The translations under genes and the position numbers were made by a program. From the NCBI RefSeq assembly GCF_041690465.1, contig NZ_JAWLHG010000023.1:1-64000 (forward strand): a stretch of DNA of 64,000 nucleotides. The letters run 5' to 3'. Shown here one piece after another: positions 16,701 to 25,312 of this stretch. Origin of the DNA: Falsiroseomonas sp041690465. GTDB lineage: Bacteria > Pseudomonadota > Alphaproteobacteria > Acetobacterales > Acetobacteraceae. The first letter of the stretch is position 1, and every line of letters begins with the position of its first letter. The notes beneath the pieces were generated by a model. That model was not told where the DNA came from. It searched no databases and was given only the letters and a program-made list of their open reading frames with translations.

Positions 16701-17503
16701 TGCGCTGCGTCAAGCCGCCGCGCACGGGCGGTCTCCAGCGCGCGCACGCGCCGCTCCATCACCGCCGCGCGGGTGCGCGCCAGCACCACCACGGCGAACA
16801 GCAGCGAGAAACCGATCGCGCAGGTGAGCAGGGGATAGAGCATGTCCACATGCATCCCGGGGCTGTCGAGGCGGGTCACGCTCGCCGGCTGGTGCAGCGT
16901 GTTCCACCAATCCACCGAGAACTTCACGATGGGCACGTTGACGATGCCGACAAGGGCCAGGATGGCCCCGGCCCGAGCGCCGCGCTCGGCGTCGTCGAAG
17001 GCGCGCACCAGCGCGGCGTGCCCCAGCCACAGGAAGAACAGCACCAGCACCGAGGTCAGCCGCGCATCCCACACCCACCAGGTGCCCCACATCGGCTTGC
17101 CCCAGAGGCTGCCGGTCGCCAGGCAGAGCGCGGTGGCGGCGGCGCCGACCGGAGAAAGCTCCCGCGCCGTCAGGTCGGCCAGCGGGTGCCGCCAGATCAG
17201 CGACATGATCGAGAGGATCGCGAGGCCCGTGTAGCCGCCCATCGCCAGCCAGGCCATCGGGACGTGGACGTACATGATCCGCACCGTCTCGCCCTGCTGC
17301 CAGTCCGTCGGCGAGAGCAGCAGCGCCCAGGCGGCGCCGAGGCCGGTCACGCCGATCGCCAAGGCCCAGAGCCAGGGCATCCAGGGATCGGTCATGCGCA
17401 GGAAGCGGCCGGGATTGGCAAAGCGATGCAGCGACCGCCCCCCGGCGGGTGCGGCGGGTCGCGGCCCGGTTGGCCGGGTCGGGGCGGGAGTGCTGGCGTC
17501 CAC
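16697..17503 (-). CDS. ccmC: Heme-handling protein CcmC
   Basis: 268-residue polytopic membrane protein that loads heme onto CcmE. Six transmembrane helices and the tryptophan-rich motif WGTWWVWDARLTS near residue 140 are visible, with flanking His residues (VHVP near 78, LHQPAS near 205). It starts at GTG 17503. The first 20 or so residues are Pro/Ala-rich and could be leader sequence, since the family usually begins close to LHRFANPGRF. It is first gene of the operon. ccmA and ccmB, which often precede it, are absent here. Confidence 0.94.
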   Translation of the reverse strand: MDASTPAPTRPTGPRPAAPAGGRSLHRFANPGRFLRMTDPWMPWLWALAIGVTGLGAAWALLLSPTDWQQGETVRIMYVHVPMAWLAMGGYTGLAILSIMSLIWRHPLADLTARELSPVGAAATALCLATGSLWGKPMWGTWWVWDARLTSVLVLFFLWLGHAALVRAFDDAERGARAGAILALVGIVNVPIVKFSVDWWNTLHQPASVTRLDSPGMHVDMLYPLLTCAIGFSLLFAVVVLARTRAAVMERRVRALETARARRLDAAQ

Positions 17504-17613
17504 GCCCCTAACCTAGGCCCGGTTCGCATCGGATTGAAGCCGGAGCCCGCACGGGTTACGTGCCTGTTGCGCAATCGCACGCGCCGATCGCGCAACGGGG
17601 AGACTTCGAACGA

Positions 17614-17904
17614 ATGTTGTTCGCCATCACCTGCACGGACAAGCCCGGTGCGCTGGAGCTGCGCATGGCCACCCGGCCCGCCCATCTGGAGCACCTGAAG
17701 GCGCATGAGGCGGCGCTGGTGCTGGTCGGCCCGCTGCTCGACCCGGCCGGGCAGCCCTGCGGCAGCCTGTTGGTGGTGGAGGCCGCCGACCGCGCCGCTG
17801 CCGAGGCGCTGGCCGCCGGCGACCCCTATGCCAAGGCCGGCCTGTTCGAGAGCGTGGTGGTCCGGCCCTTCCGGACCGTGTTCAAGGACGGCAAGCAGGC
17901 CTGA
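17614..17904 (+). CDS. YciI-family protein
   Basis: 96-residue YciI-like ferredoxin-fold protein (MLFAITCTDKPGALELRMATR at the start). It has the family's His/Asp-containing features: the HLEHLKAHEAAL helix, GPLLD strand, GDPYAKAGLFESVVVRPF end. Function in the family is unclear; members are small dimers with a putative active-site His-Asp pair. An upstream TTG/GTG start would add poorly conserved residues, so ATG 17614 with GGGGAG about 11 bases upstream is preferred. It precedes the EVE-domain gene by 2 bases. Confidence 0.85.
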   Translation: MLFAITCTDKPGALELRMATRPAHLEHLKAHEAALVLVGPLLDPAGQPCGSLLVVEAADRAAAEALAAGDPYAKAGLFESVVVRPFRTVFKDGKQA

Positions 17905-17906
17905 GC

Positions 17907-18344
17907 ATGCCTTCGCGCCGCTCCTACTGGCTGGTGAAGTCCGAGCCGGACGCCTTCTCCTGGGAGCAGCAGGTGGCCAACGGCGTCGAGCCCTGGACCG
18001 GCGTTCGCAACCACATGGCCAAGGCGAACCTGAAGGCCATGAAGTGCGGCGACCTGGCCTTCTTCTACCACTCCAACATCGGCAAGGAGATCGTCGGCGT
18101 CGTCGAGGTGGCCCGCGAGGCCTATCCGGACCCCACCATCGGCCCGGACGACCCGAAGGGGGAGTGGGTCTGCGTGGACATGAAGGCGGTCGGCCCGCTG
18201 CCGAAGCCGGTGACGCTCGCCGCCATCAAGGCGGAGCCGGCGCTGGCCGAACTCGCCCTGGTGCGGCAGTCCCGGCTTTCGGTGATGCCGATCAGCCCGG
18301 AGCATTGGAAGCTGCTTTGCCAGATGGGTGGCCGCAAGCCGTGA
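17907..18344 (+). CDS. EVE domain-containing protein
   Basis: 145-residue stand-alone EVE domain (PUA-like fold; thymocyte nuclear protein 1 type). It begins YWLVKSEPDAFSWEQQ and continues WTGVRNHMAKANLKAMKCGDLAFFYHS, the characteristic modified-base or nucleotide-binding core. EVE domains recognise modified nucleobases; in bacteria they sit near housekeeping and defence genes. It is translationally coupled to the Rieske gene downstream (GTGA overlap). Confidence 0.93.
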   Translation: MPSRRSYWLVKSEPDAFSWEQQVANGVEPWTGVRNHMAKANLKAMKCGDLAFFYHSNIGKEIVGVVEVAREAYPDPTIGPDDPKGEWVCVDMKAVGPLPKPVTLAAIKAEPALAELALVRQSRLSVMPISPEHWKLLCQMGGRKP

Positions 18345-18703
18345 GCGAGGTGGCGGCGAACGAGCGCGTGCTCTGCCTGCTGTCGGACCTGCCGGACGGC
18401 GAGAGCCGCGGATTCCCGCCGGCGCCGGGCGGCTTCACCGGCCTGTTCGCGATCCGCCGCGGCCAGCGCGTGGTGGTCTATGTCAATTCCTGCCCGCATA
18501 TCGGCCTGCCGCTCGACCCGGCGCCGGACCGGTTCCTCGACGCAAAGAAGACCGCGATCGTCTGCTCCGCCCATGGCGCGCGGTTCCGGATCGAGGATGG
18601 GGAATGCATCTCCGGCCCCTGCTACGGCGAAAGCCTGGAGGCGGTGCCGGTGCGGGTGGACGCGGCCGGCCGGGTGATCGTGCCGGCGGATGCGGGGCTG
18701 TAG
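18341..18703 (+). CDS. Rieske [2Fe-2S] domain protein
   Basis: 120-residue single-domain Rieske ferredoxin-like protein. Cluster ligands are visible as C-P-H (Cys 51, His 53) and C-S-A-H (Cys 75, His 78), separated by 21 residues, with the GPCYGESLEAVPVRV strand after. It has no signal peptide, so it is cytoplasmic, probably an electron carrier for an unknown oxygenase. It starts at GTG 18341 overlapping the stop of the EVE gene. Confidence 0.9.
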   Translation: MSEVAANERVLCLLSDLPDGESRGFPPAPGGFTGLFAIRRGQRVVVYVNSCPHIGLPLDPAPDRFLDAKKTAIVCSAHGARFRIEDGECISGPCYGESLEAVPVRVDAAGRVIVPADAGL

Positions 18704-18802
18704 CGGGGACTCGCCGGCCTGGGCCTGGAGCCACATGGACAGGCTCACGAAGTCGTGTATCGTATACGGAAGGCCCGCGATCCGCGGTGCGCCTCCTGCG
18801 AG

Positions 18803-19021
18803 ATGGGTCGCATTGTGAAGAAGTTCCTGCCGACGTTCACTGACGAGAGCCTCGCCCTGGCCATCTCGATCGCCTGGCTGCTGGCCATGCAGGTCCTTGC
18901 CATGCTGGCCTGGGACGCGGAATTGCTGAGCCGCCAGGAGGCGCTGATGCACTGGCTGGTGGTCGGCGTGCTGCCGCCGGCGCTGGCGCTCTGGAGCACG
19001 CCGCCCGCGCCGGAAAGCTGA
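18803..19021 (+). CDS. Small predicted membrane protein, unknown
   Basis: 72-residue reading from ATG 18803 (MGRIVKKFLPTFTDESLALA...) with two hydrophobic segments (about 18-35 and 46-62) and a Pro-rich tail. GTG 18815 (VKKFLPTF) and GTG 18755 are alternative starts. Codon use has strong GC at third positions, like real genes here. I do not recognise the family. It stands alone between the Rieske gene and otsB, whose start is 90 bases downstream. Confidence 0.5.
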   Translation: MGRIVKKFLPTFTDESLALAISIAWLLAMQVLAMLAWDAELLSRQEALMHWLVVGVLPPALALWSTPPAPES

Positions 19022-19110
19022 CGCCTCGCGGGTCCGGTCGGGCCGATCCGGGCACACAACGCCGTGAGGGGTCGCCCAGACGGCCCGGATGGCGCTATGT
19101 CGTTCCCGCC

Positions 19111-19830
19111 ATGGATGCCTCCCCGATCGCCCTCGACCGGGCAGCGCTCTTCCTCGACTTCGACGGCACCCTCGTCGAGATCGCCCCGCGCCCGGACGCC
19201 GTGGTGGTCCCGGAGGGGTTGCCCGCGCTGCTGCAACGGCTGGCGGAGCGGATGGAAGGTGCGCTTGCCATCGTCTCCGGCCGCCCCCTCTCGCAGCTCG
19301 ATGCCTTCCTGCCGGTGCCGCTCGCCATGGCGGGCGACCACGGTGCCAGCCTGCGCCCGACGCCCGGCGCGGCGGTGGAATCGCCCCCGCTGCCGGCTCC
19401 GCCCATCGCCTGGCGCGAGGAAGCCGAGCGATTCGCGGCCGGCTTTCCCGGCGCGCTGGTCGAGCCCAAGGGCCACGGCTTCGTGCTGCATTTCCGCCAG
19501 GCGCCGGAAGCCGGCCCACCCGGCCGCGCGCTGCTCGAGCAGCTGATCGCCGGCAGCGACGCCTTCCTGTTGATGCCCGCCCACATGGCCTGGGAGGTGA
19601 AGCCGGCGGCCATCTCCAAGGCGACGGCGGTCGAGGGGCTGATGGCCCGCCCGCCCTTCGCCGGCCGCACGCCGGTCTATGTCGGCGACGACGTGACCGA
19701 CGAGGCGGGCATGGATGCGGCCCGCGCGGCGGGCGGCGTCGGTCTCCGGCTGCAGGACGCCTTCGGCACGCCGGCGGGGCTGCGCGCCTGGCTGGCCCGG
19801 CTGGAGTCCGCCGCGGTGTCACGCGCATGA
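19111..19830 (+). CDS. otsB: Trehalose-6-phosphate phosphatase OtsB
   Basis: 239-residue HAD-superfamily phosphatase that removes phosphate from trehalose 6-phosphate. Motif I is LFLDFDGTLVEI (Asp 16, Asp 18); the cap region contains SGRPLSQLDAFL and AGDHGASLR. The metal-binding end motif is VYVGDDVTDEAGM. It is the first gene of an otsB-otsA pair (ATGA overlap), the order often seen in alphaproteobacteria. Trehalose is a compatible solute, so the pair serves osmotic or desiccation tolerance. Confidence 0.95.
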   Translation: MDASPIALDRAALFLDFDGTLVEIAPRPDAVVVPEGLPALLQRLAERMEGALAIVSGRPLSQLDAFLPVPLAMAGDHGASLRPTPGAAVESPPLPAPPIAWREEAERFAAGFPGALVEPKGHGFVLHFRQAPEAGPPGRALLEQLIAGSDAFLLMPAHMAWEVKPAAISKATAVEGLMARPPFAGRTPVYVGDDVTDEAGMDAARAAGGVGLRLQDAFGTPAGLRAWLARLESAAVSRA

Positions 19831-21239
19831 GCCGGCTCGTCATCGTCGCCAACCGCGTGCCGGACCCGCGCGAGCGCGGCGCCAGCGCCGGCGGGCTCGC
19901 GGTCGCCCTGAAGGATGCCCTGGCGCGGCGCGACTCGCTCTGGTTCGGCTGGTCCGGCGGCACCGCGCCGGAAACCGGCACCGAGCCGCGCCTGCTTCGC
20001 AAGGGGCGCACCACCTACGCCACGCTCGACCTCGGCGAGGAGGATTACCGCCACTACTACCAGGGCTTCTCCAACGCCGCGCTGTGGCCGGTGCTGCACT
20101 ACCGCCTCGGCATCGCCCGCTTCTCGCGCGAGGATTGGCTGGGCTACCGCCGCGTCAACGCTGCCTTCGCGGCCTCGCTGGCGCCGATGCTGCGCGACGA
20201 CGACACCATCTGGGTGCACGACTTCCACCTGTTCCTGATGGCCGCGGAGCTCCGCGCATTGGGCTGCCGGCAGAAGATCGGCTTCTTCCTGCACGTGCCA
20301 TTCCCGCCCCGCCAGGTCTTCATGGGCCTGCCGAACGCGGAGCCGGTGCTGTTGGCGATGGCGGCACTCGACACCATCGGCGTGCAGACCGCGGACGATG
20401 CGGAGAACCTGCGCGGCGCGCTGCAGGCCGTCGGCAAGCCCGAGGCCGCCGAGCGCGTCGGCGTGTTCCCCGTCGGCATCGACAGCGGCGGCTTCGCCAA
20501 CCTAGCCGCGCGCCGCTTCCGCACCAGGGAGGTGGAGATGCTGCGCGCCTCGCTGGTGAACCGCGCGCTGGCGATCGGCGTGGACCGGCTGGACTACACC
20601 AAGGGCCTGCCGCAGCGCATCGCCGGCTTCGGCAAGCTGCTGGAGCGCTTCCCGCAGCACCTCAGCAAGATCACCTTCCTGCAGGTTGCGCCGGTCAGCC
20701 GCGGCGATGTCGCCACCTACCGCGCGCTGCGGCGGGAACTGGACGAGGCGGTGGGCCGCATCAACGGCCAGTATGCCGAGCCGGACTGGGCGCCGATCCG
20801 CTACATCACGCGCGCCGTCGCCCGCCCGACGCTCGCCGGCTACATGCGGCTGGCACGCATCGGCCTGGTGACGCCGCTGCGCGACGGGATGAATCTGGTG
20901 GCGAAGGAATACGTCGCCGCCCAGGACCCCGAGGATCCGGGCGTGCTGGTGCTCTCCCACTTCGCCGGTGCATCGAGCGAGCTGGAGGGGGCGCTGCTGG
21001 TCAATCCGCTCGACCCCGACGACATCGCCGAGGCGCTGGACGTTGCGCTGACGATGCCGGCCGACGAGCGGCTGGCGCGCTGGAAGACGATGGACGCGGC
21101 GGTGCGCACCACCACGGCTGCCGCCTGGGCGCGGAGCTTCCTCACCGCGCTGGAGGGCGAGGCCGCGGCCGCTTCGCCATCCAAGGCCGAGTCGCGGCGC
21201 GCCACTGGCCGCCGCGGCACGTCACGCCGGGCGGCTTAG
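19827..21239 (+). CDS. otsA: Alpha,alpha-trehalose-phosphate synthase OtsA
   Basis: 470-residue GT20 glycosyltransferase that makes trehalose 6-phosphate from UDP-glucose and glucose 6-phosphate. Landmarks are LVIVANRVPDP at the N-terminus, the SAGGLAVAL nucleotide loop, and WVHDFHLFLMAAELR and FLHVPFPP in the middle. GVDRLDYTKGLPQRI and PLRDGMNLVAKEYVAAQ carry the donor-site residues. The tail is basic and Ser/Arg-rich. The stop codon overlaps, tail to tail, the stop codon of the opgH-like gene (21236-21239). Confidence 0.97.
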   Translation: MSRLVIVANRVPDPRERGASAGGLAVALKDALARRDSLWFGWSGGTAPETGTEPRLLRKGRTTYATLDLGEEDYRHYYQGFSNAALWPVLHYRLGIARFSREDWLGYRRVNAAFAASLAPMLRDDDTIWVHDFHLFLMAAELRALGCRQKIGFFLHVPFPPRQVFMGLPNAEPVLLAMAALDTIGVQTADDAENLRGALQAVGKPEAAERVGVFPVGIDSGGFANLAARRFRTREVEMLRASLVNRALAIGVDRLDYTKGLPQRIAGFGKLLERFPQHLSKITFLQVAPVSRGDVATYRALRRELDEAVGRINGQYAEPDWAPIRYITRAVARPTLAGYMRLARIGLVTPLRDGMNLVAKEYVAAQDPEDPGVLVLSHFAGASSELEGALLVNPLDPDDIAEALDVALTMPADERLARWKTMDAAVRTTTAAAWARSFLTALEGEAAAASPSKAESRRATGRRGTSRRAA

Positions 21240-22906
21240 GCGGTCGCGGCCAGTTCCTCCGGCGTCGCGGCGATCCGGCGCCTGCGCAGCCAGTTCGACA
21301 CCTGCGGGTCCGCGCTGAGCACGCAGAGCGGGATCGCGAGCACCATGCCGAGCGTGAAGGGCAGCGCGAGCAGCAGCGCCGGCAGAGAGACGGTGGCGAA
21401 GGCGAAGGTCAGCGCGAGGCCGATCAGCGTGTGCGGCCAGAGCAGCCGCGCCGCGTCGCCCCAGGCGATGCCGCGGTCGGCGCGGTTCTGCGGCGCCCAG
21501 CCGGCGCGGCGGCCGAAGGGAAGCGTGGCCAGGAACAGCGCCTTGTTCAGCGTGGAGAGCGGCTCGAAGAGCTGCATGAAGGCGATCTCCGCCAGCGCAC
21601 CCTTGGCGAAGGCCGCACGCCCGCCATATCGCGCCGCGACGCGCCGCTGGATCAGGGCCTGCGCGTAGCCCGAGAGCTTCGGCGCGAAGTAGCAGAGCCA
21701 ATGCGCGAGCACCGCCAGCGTTAGCGCGCCCATCGGCGTCTCCGCGCCACCGCCGCTCGCGCCGTTCAGCGCCGCCAGCAGCAGGATCAGGGCATGGAGC
21801 GGCGCGCCGAGGAACAGCAGGATCGCCTGCAGCAGCTGCAGCCGGCCCATCGCGGTGAGATTCGGCAGCCGCAGCAGCTGCCAGTACTGCATGTTGCCCG
21901 CGCCCCAGCGCTCGTCGCGGCGCATGAACTCCGGCATGGCCGGCGGATTGGCTTCCAGGCTGCCATCCTCCTCCGGCAGGCAGCGCACGCGCCAGCCGGC
22001 GGCCTGCAGGCGCACCGACTCCACCATGTCGTGGCTGAGGATGCGGCTGCCGTCGGACAGCGCTTCCAGTCGCGCATGGCGGCGAAAGGGCTCGCAGCGG
22101 ATGATGGCGTTGTGGCCCCAGTACGGCCCGGCATCGAGCTGCCACCAGGCCTGCCCGGTCGCCCAGCTGCGCATCCCCGCGCGCATGCCGAACTGGAACA
22201 GCCGCGGGAAGGCCGCCGTCGCCGGCCGCCCGACGATCAGCTGCTGCACGATGGCGAGATCCGGCTCCGCCTCCATGATCGAGACCAGGCGCAGCACGGC
22301 GCGCGGCGTCATCACGCTGTCGGCGTCGAGGGTGAGGAAGAACGCCGCCTCGCCGGCATGGTGGTCCAGGAAATCCATGATGTTGCCGGCCTTGAAGCCG
22401 GTGTTCTGCGCGCGGCGGCGGTACTGCACCCGCGGGTGCTGCCGCGCGAAGGCCGCGACGGCGGCTGCCTCCGCCGCGGCGGCATCCGGATCCTGCGTGT
22501 CGGACAGCAGCCACAGTCGGAACCGGTCGCCGGCGCCGGCCGCGGCCAGCCCGTCGAGCAACTGCCCGAGCGGCGGCAGCACCTCCGCCATGTCCTCGTT
22601 GCGGATGCACACGGCGAGCGCGGTGAGACGCTGCGGCGCGCCCGGCCTGGCGCGGTGCACCGCCGGCAGCACGGCGGCCGGCGGATCGTAGGAGGCCAGC
22701 AGGATCGTCAAGCCCACCAGCGAGTTGCCGGCCGAGAGCGCCGCCCAGGGCGTCACCAGCAGCACGCCGAGCAGGATCAGCGCCTCCGCCGCGTTGATGC
22801 CGCCCGGCGCAACGGCGCGCCAGGTGAGCCACAGCAGCATCAGGGCGATTGCCAGCACCAGCGCGCCGAACAGCGCGCGCCGCAGCACGGGGGATTCGTC
22901 GGTCAC
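21236..22906 (-). CDS. opgH: Glucan biosynthesis glucosyltransferase OpgH-like (MdoH)
   Basis: 556-residue GT2 membrane glycosyltransferase of the OpgH/MdoH type, which builds the beta-1,2 backbone of osmoregulated periplasmic glucans. Catalytic features are AVCIRNEDM, FLTLDADSVM (D-x-D) and, further on, SHDMVESVRLQAAGW and DERWGAGNMQYW (R-W motif). Several C-terminal transmembrane helices follow. E. coli OpgH is 847 residues, so this is a short form without the long N-terminal cytoplasmic extension. GTG start at 22906. No opgG partner gene is adjacent. Confidence 0.88.
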   Translation of the reverse strand: MTDESPVLRRALFGALVLAIALMLLWLTWRAVAPGGINAAEALILLGVLLVTPWAALSAGNSLVGLTILLASYDPPAAVLPAVHRARPGAPQRLTALAVCIRNEDMAEVLPPLGQLLDGLAAAGAGDRFRLWLLSDTQDPDAAAAEAAAVAAFARQHPRVQYRRRAQNTGFKAGNIMDFLDHHAGEAAFFLTLDADSVMTPRAVLRLVSIMEAEPDLAIVQQLIVGRPATAAFPRLFQFGMRAGMRSWATGQAWWQLDAGPYWGHNAIIRCEPFRRHARLEALSDGSRILSHDMVESVRLQAAGWRVRCLPEEDGSLEANPPAMPEFMRRDERWGAGNMQYWQLLRLPNLTAMGRLQLLQAILLFLGAPLHALILLLAALNGASGGGAETPMGALTLAVLAHWLCYFAPKLSGYAQALIQRRVAARYGGRAAFAKGALAEIAFMQLFEPLSTLNKALFLATLPFGRRAGWAPQNRADRGIAWGDAARLLWPHTLIGLALTFAFATVSLPALLLALPFTLGMVLAIPLCVLSADPQVSNWLRRRRIAATPEELAATA

Positions 22907-22987
22907 GCCCGCCCCAATCCGACAGGATGATGGCGGGCGTGCGGCGGCGCTGCCCGTCGTCCGGGCGGGTCCGCCCTGCGATCCGCT

Positions 22988-23953
22988 CTATTGCACGGTG
23001 ATCCCTGCCTCCCGCACCACGCGGCCCCAGGTCTCGACCTGGCCGGCGAAGAAGGCGGCGAAATCGGCTGGCGAGCTTTCCACCGGCTCGATCGTCAGGG
23101 ATTCGATTCGCGTCCGCACCTCCGGCCGCGCCATCGCCGCGCGCGCGGCCGCCACCAGCTTCTGCACCGCCTCCTCGGGCGCGCCGTTGCGGGTGAACAG
23201 GCCGTGCCAGGAATTGATCGTCAGGTCGGCGCCGAAGCCGGCCTCGGTGATCGCCGGCACGTCGGGGAACAGCGGCAGCCGCGTGTCGCGGAACACGGCC
23301 AGCGGCCGGATCGGCGAGCCGGGCGCCATGAAGGCGGGCTGCGGATTCTCGCACATGAAATCCACCTGCCGGCCCATCACCGCCTGCATCGCCGGCGCGC
23401 CGCCGCGGAAGGGAACATGCGTTGCCTTCAGCCCGACGCGGCGGGCGAAGAGCTCGGGTGCCAGATGGCTCGCGGTGCCGCTGCCGCCGGAGGCGTAGGT
23501 GAGGCCGTCCGGCTTCGCCTTGCCGGCGGCGACGAGCTCCGCCGCGGTCTGCCAGGGGCTGTCCTTGTGAACGATCAGCACGGTCGGCACGCGGGTGAGC
23601 TGCAGCACCGGCTTGAGCTCGGAGAGATCGTAGCCGAGCCGGATCAGGCTCGGGTTCACGCCATGCGCGAAGGCGCCCATCAGCACGGTGTGGCCGTCCG
23701 GCGGGCTCGAGGCCAGCGCGGCCGCGGCGATGTTGGCGCTGGCGCCGGGGCGGTTCTCTACCACGACGGATTGCCCCAATGCCTCGCCCATCGGGCCGGC
23801 GATCAGCCGCGCCACCGTGTCCACCGCGCCGCCCGGCGCGAAGCCAACCAGCAGGCGGATCTGCCGGTCCGGCCAGGCGAGGGCCGGCCTCGCCAGGGCG
23901 AGCGCCGCCCCCATGCCAAGCCCTGTGCCGAGCAGCGATCTGCGTGCGATCAT
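22988..23953 (-). CDS. Bug-family tripartite tricarboxylate transporter substrate-binding protein (orphan)
   Basis: 321-residue periplasmic binding protein of the Bug/TctC family. It has a signal peptide (about 1-26, ending LALARPALA), then WPDRQIRLLVGFAPGGAVDTVAR, the conserved glycine-rich first strand-loop, and VENRPGASANIAAAALA. PDGLTYASGGSGTASHLAPE lies in the middle. No tctA/tctB genes adjoin it, so it either uses permeases encoded elsewhere (tctAB lie 3 kb away with their own partner) or acts as a sensor. GAAGGAGG-type ribosome site before ATG 23953. Confidence 0.9.
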   Translation of the reverse strand: MIARRSLLGTGLGMGAALALARPALAWPDRQIRLLVGFAPGGAVDTVARLIAGPMGEALGQSVVVENRPGASANIAAAALASSPPDGHTVLMGAFAHGVNPSLIRLGYDLSELKPVLQLTRVPTVLIVHKDSPWQTAAELVAAGKAKPDGLTYASGGSGTASHLAPELFARRVGLKATHVPFRGGAPAMQAVMGRQVDFMCENPQPAFMAPGSPIRPLAVFRDTRLPLFPDVPAITEAGFGADLTINSWHGLFTRNGAPEEAVQKLVAAARAAMARPEVRTRIESLTIEPVESSPADFAAFFAGQVETWGRVVREAGITVQ

Positions 23954-24001
23954 GTGGCGCCCTCCTTCTCTGTTTGCGCCACTCTGGCACGCACGCGTCG
24001 T

Positions 24002-24802
24002 TCAGGGCGAGAGTGGAACGCCCGCCAGCGCAAGCGCGTAGGCGCCGAGGGCGAGCGTCGTCCAACCCGCTGCGCCGAGCCAGACCATGCCGGCGCCGGC
24101 GCCGAGCAACGCAAGTGCCGGCAGCGCCTGCATCGCGTGGATCCCGAGGAAATGCGCCACCCGCAGGTCGCCGCCGTCGCGCGACCAGAAGAACGGTGCG
24201 AGGTTGCCGGCGTCGCTCGCTGCGCCGCCGATGTGCGGCGTGCCGAGAGCGGAGATGCTCACGCCCGTCACGCCGCCGAGCACGCCGCCGATCACCAGGC
24301 CAAGCCCGACGGCCAGGCGCCAGGGACGCGGCTGCGCCGGATCCGGCCGCAGCAGGACCAGCAGGCCGAGCAGCGCGGCGAACGCCACCAGGCCCAGCGC
24401 GGCCAGACCCATCAGCCCGTACATCACGCTCCCCACCGCGTCGTCGGCAAAGTGGCTGGGCTGGCCGAGCGCCGCGCGGAGCGCGATCCAGCCGACCTCG
24501 AAGCCGCCGGTCGCCAGCGTTCCCCAGAGCACCAGCCGCGCCGTCCAAGCCTCTCTGACCTGCGGCGCGAGGACGCCCCATGCCCAGGCGAGGGTCCACA
24601 GCCAGGCGAGGAACGAGGCGGCGAACTTCGCCGGCTTCACCCAGACGGAGACGCCGTTGAGGGTGCGCGGGTCCAACGTCATCGCGGCGAGGCAGGCGAG
24701 AAGCACCAGCAGCATGGCCCATCCGGCCCGGGTGAGGAACTTCTGGCGCGCTTCGATCTCGGCAAGGATCGAACGTCGGGGGTGCAGCGCGAGCGCAGTC
24801 AT
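24002..24802 (-). CDS. Conserved multi-pass membrane protein, unknown function
   Basis: 266-residue protein with about seven hydrophobic helices, beginning MTALALHPRRSILAEIEARQ. Polar features inside the membrane region include PRTLNGVSVWVKPAKFAAS, a His/Asp-containing RVAHFLGIHAMQALPA segment, and small residues between helices. I do not recognise a named family with certainty. Its ATG overlaps the stop of the ABA4-like gene (ATGA, 24799-24802), so the two form an operon facing the TetR regulator and probably under its control. Confidence 0.75.
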   Translation of the reverse strand: MTALALHPRRSILAEIEARQKFLTRAGWAMLLVLLACLAAMTLDPRTLNGVSVWVKPAKFAASFLAWLWTLAWAWGVLAPQVREAWTARLVLWGTLATGGFEVGWIALRAALGQPSHFADDAVGSVMYGLMGLAALGLVAFAALLGLLVLLRPDPAQPRPWRLAVGLGLVIGGVLGGVTGVSISALGTPHIGGAASDAGNLAPFFWSRDGGDLRVAHFLGIHAMQALPALALLGAGAGMVWLGAAGWTTLALGAYALALAGVPLSP

Positions 24803-25224
24803 GCGCGGATCTCCTTCACGGTGGCGAAGCGGAGCGTGAGGAACAGCAGCAGCCCGATCGGGCCGGCGAGGAAGGTGGGCGGCAGGCAGAGCCGCACCAG
24901 CCAGGGGTTCATCCCCTCCGCCGCGCCGCGACGACAGATCCAGGCGCCGATGAAGAGATCGAAGGCGAGGTAATGGATCCAGCCGGCGAGCAGCACGCCC
25001 TCCGTGCGGAACAGCGCTGCCACCTCGGCCAGCGAGCCGAAGCCGCCCTCGGCGCCCGGTGCGTGGATCGCCAGCAGCACGGCGTAGAGCGCAGCGAGCA
25101 GGGCAGGGATGGCGAGGCCCGCGATGGTCCGGTTCGCCAGCCGCGCCCGCGGCGCCACCAGCAGCGCGAGCCAGCCGACAATGGCAAGCAGGTTGGCGAC
25201 GGAGAACAGCGTTTCGGCCGGCAC
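24799..25224 (-). CDS. ABA4-like family membrane protein (DUF4281)
   Basis: 141-residue membrane protein with four helices and the hallmark GWIHYLAFDLFIGAWICRRG stretch, plus a LRLCLPPTFLAGPIGLLLF-like end. These match the ABA4-like (DUF4281) family, named after a plant neoxanthin-synthesis gene; bacterial function is unknown. Start: GTG 25224 has a perfect GAGGAG six bases upstream. The longer ATG 25278 has no ribosome site, and the sequence just upstream of it (TTGACA on the minus strand) looks like a -35 box instead. It leads an operon with the downstream membrane gene. Confidence 0.75.
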   Translation of the reverse strand: MPAETLFSVANLLAIVGWLALLVAPRARLANRTIAGLAIPALLAALYAVLLAIHAPGAEGGFGSLAEVAALFRTEGVLLAGWIHYLAFDLFIGAWICRRGAAEGMNPWLVRLCLPPTFLAGPIGLLLFLTLRFATVKEIRA

Positions 25225-25234
25225 GGGCGGCTCC

Positions 25235-25290
25235 TCGAACTTTCCAGCGGTCAGTTCATGGAGGATCGAACTGCCCATTGTCAAGTTCGA
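25235..25290. promoter_or_regulatory. Two operator-like palindromes between the TetR gene and the ABA4-like operon
   Basis: Site 1 is TCGAACT (25235-25241), 11 bases, then AGTTC (25253-25257). Site 2 is TCGAACT (25266-25272), 11 bases, then AGTTCGA (25284-25290). The half-sites repeat at a 31-base period, about three helical turns. On the minus strand a TTGACA (25284-25279) lies inside site 2 with a CATGAA-like -10 about 18 bases on, so a repressor bound here would block the ABA4-like operon. The layout strongly suggests the binding site of the adjacent TetR protein. Confidence 0.6.
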
Positions 25291-25312
25291 CGTGCGGGCC
25301 CAGGATCGGCCG

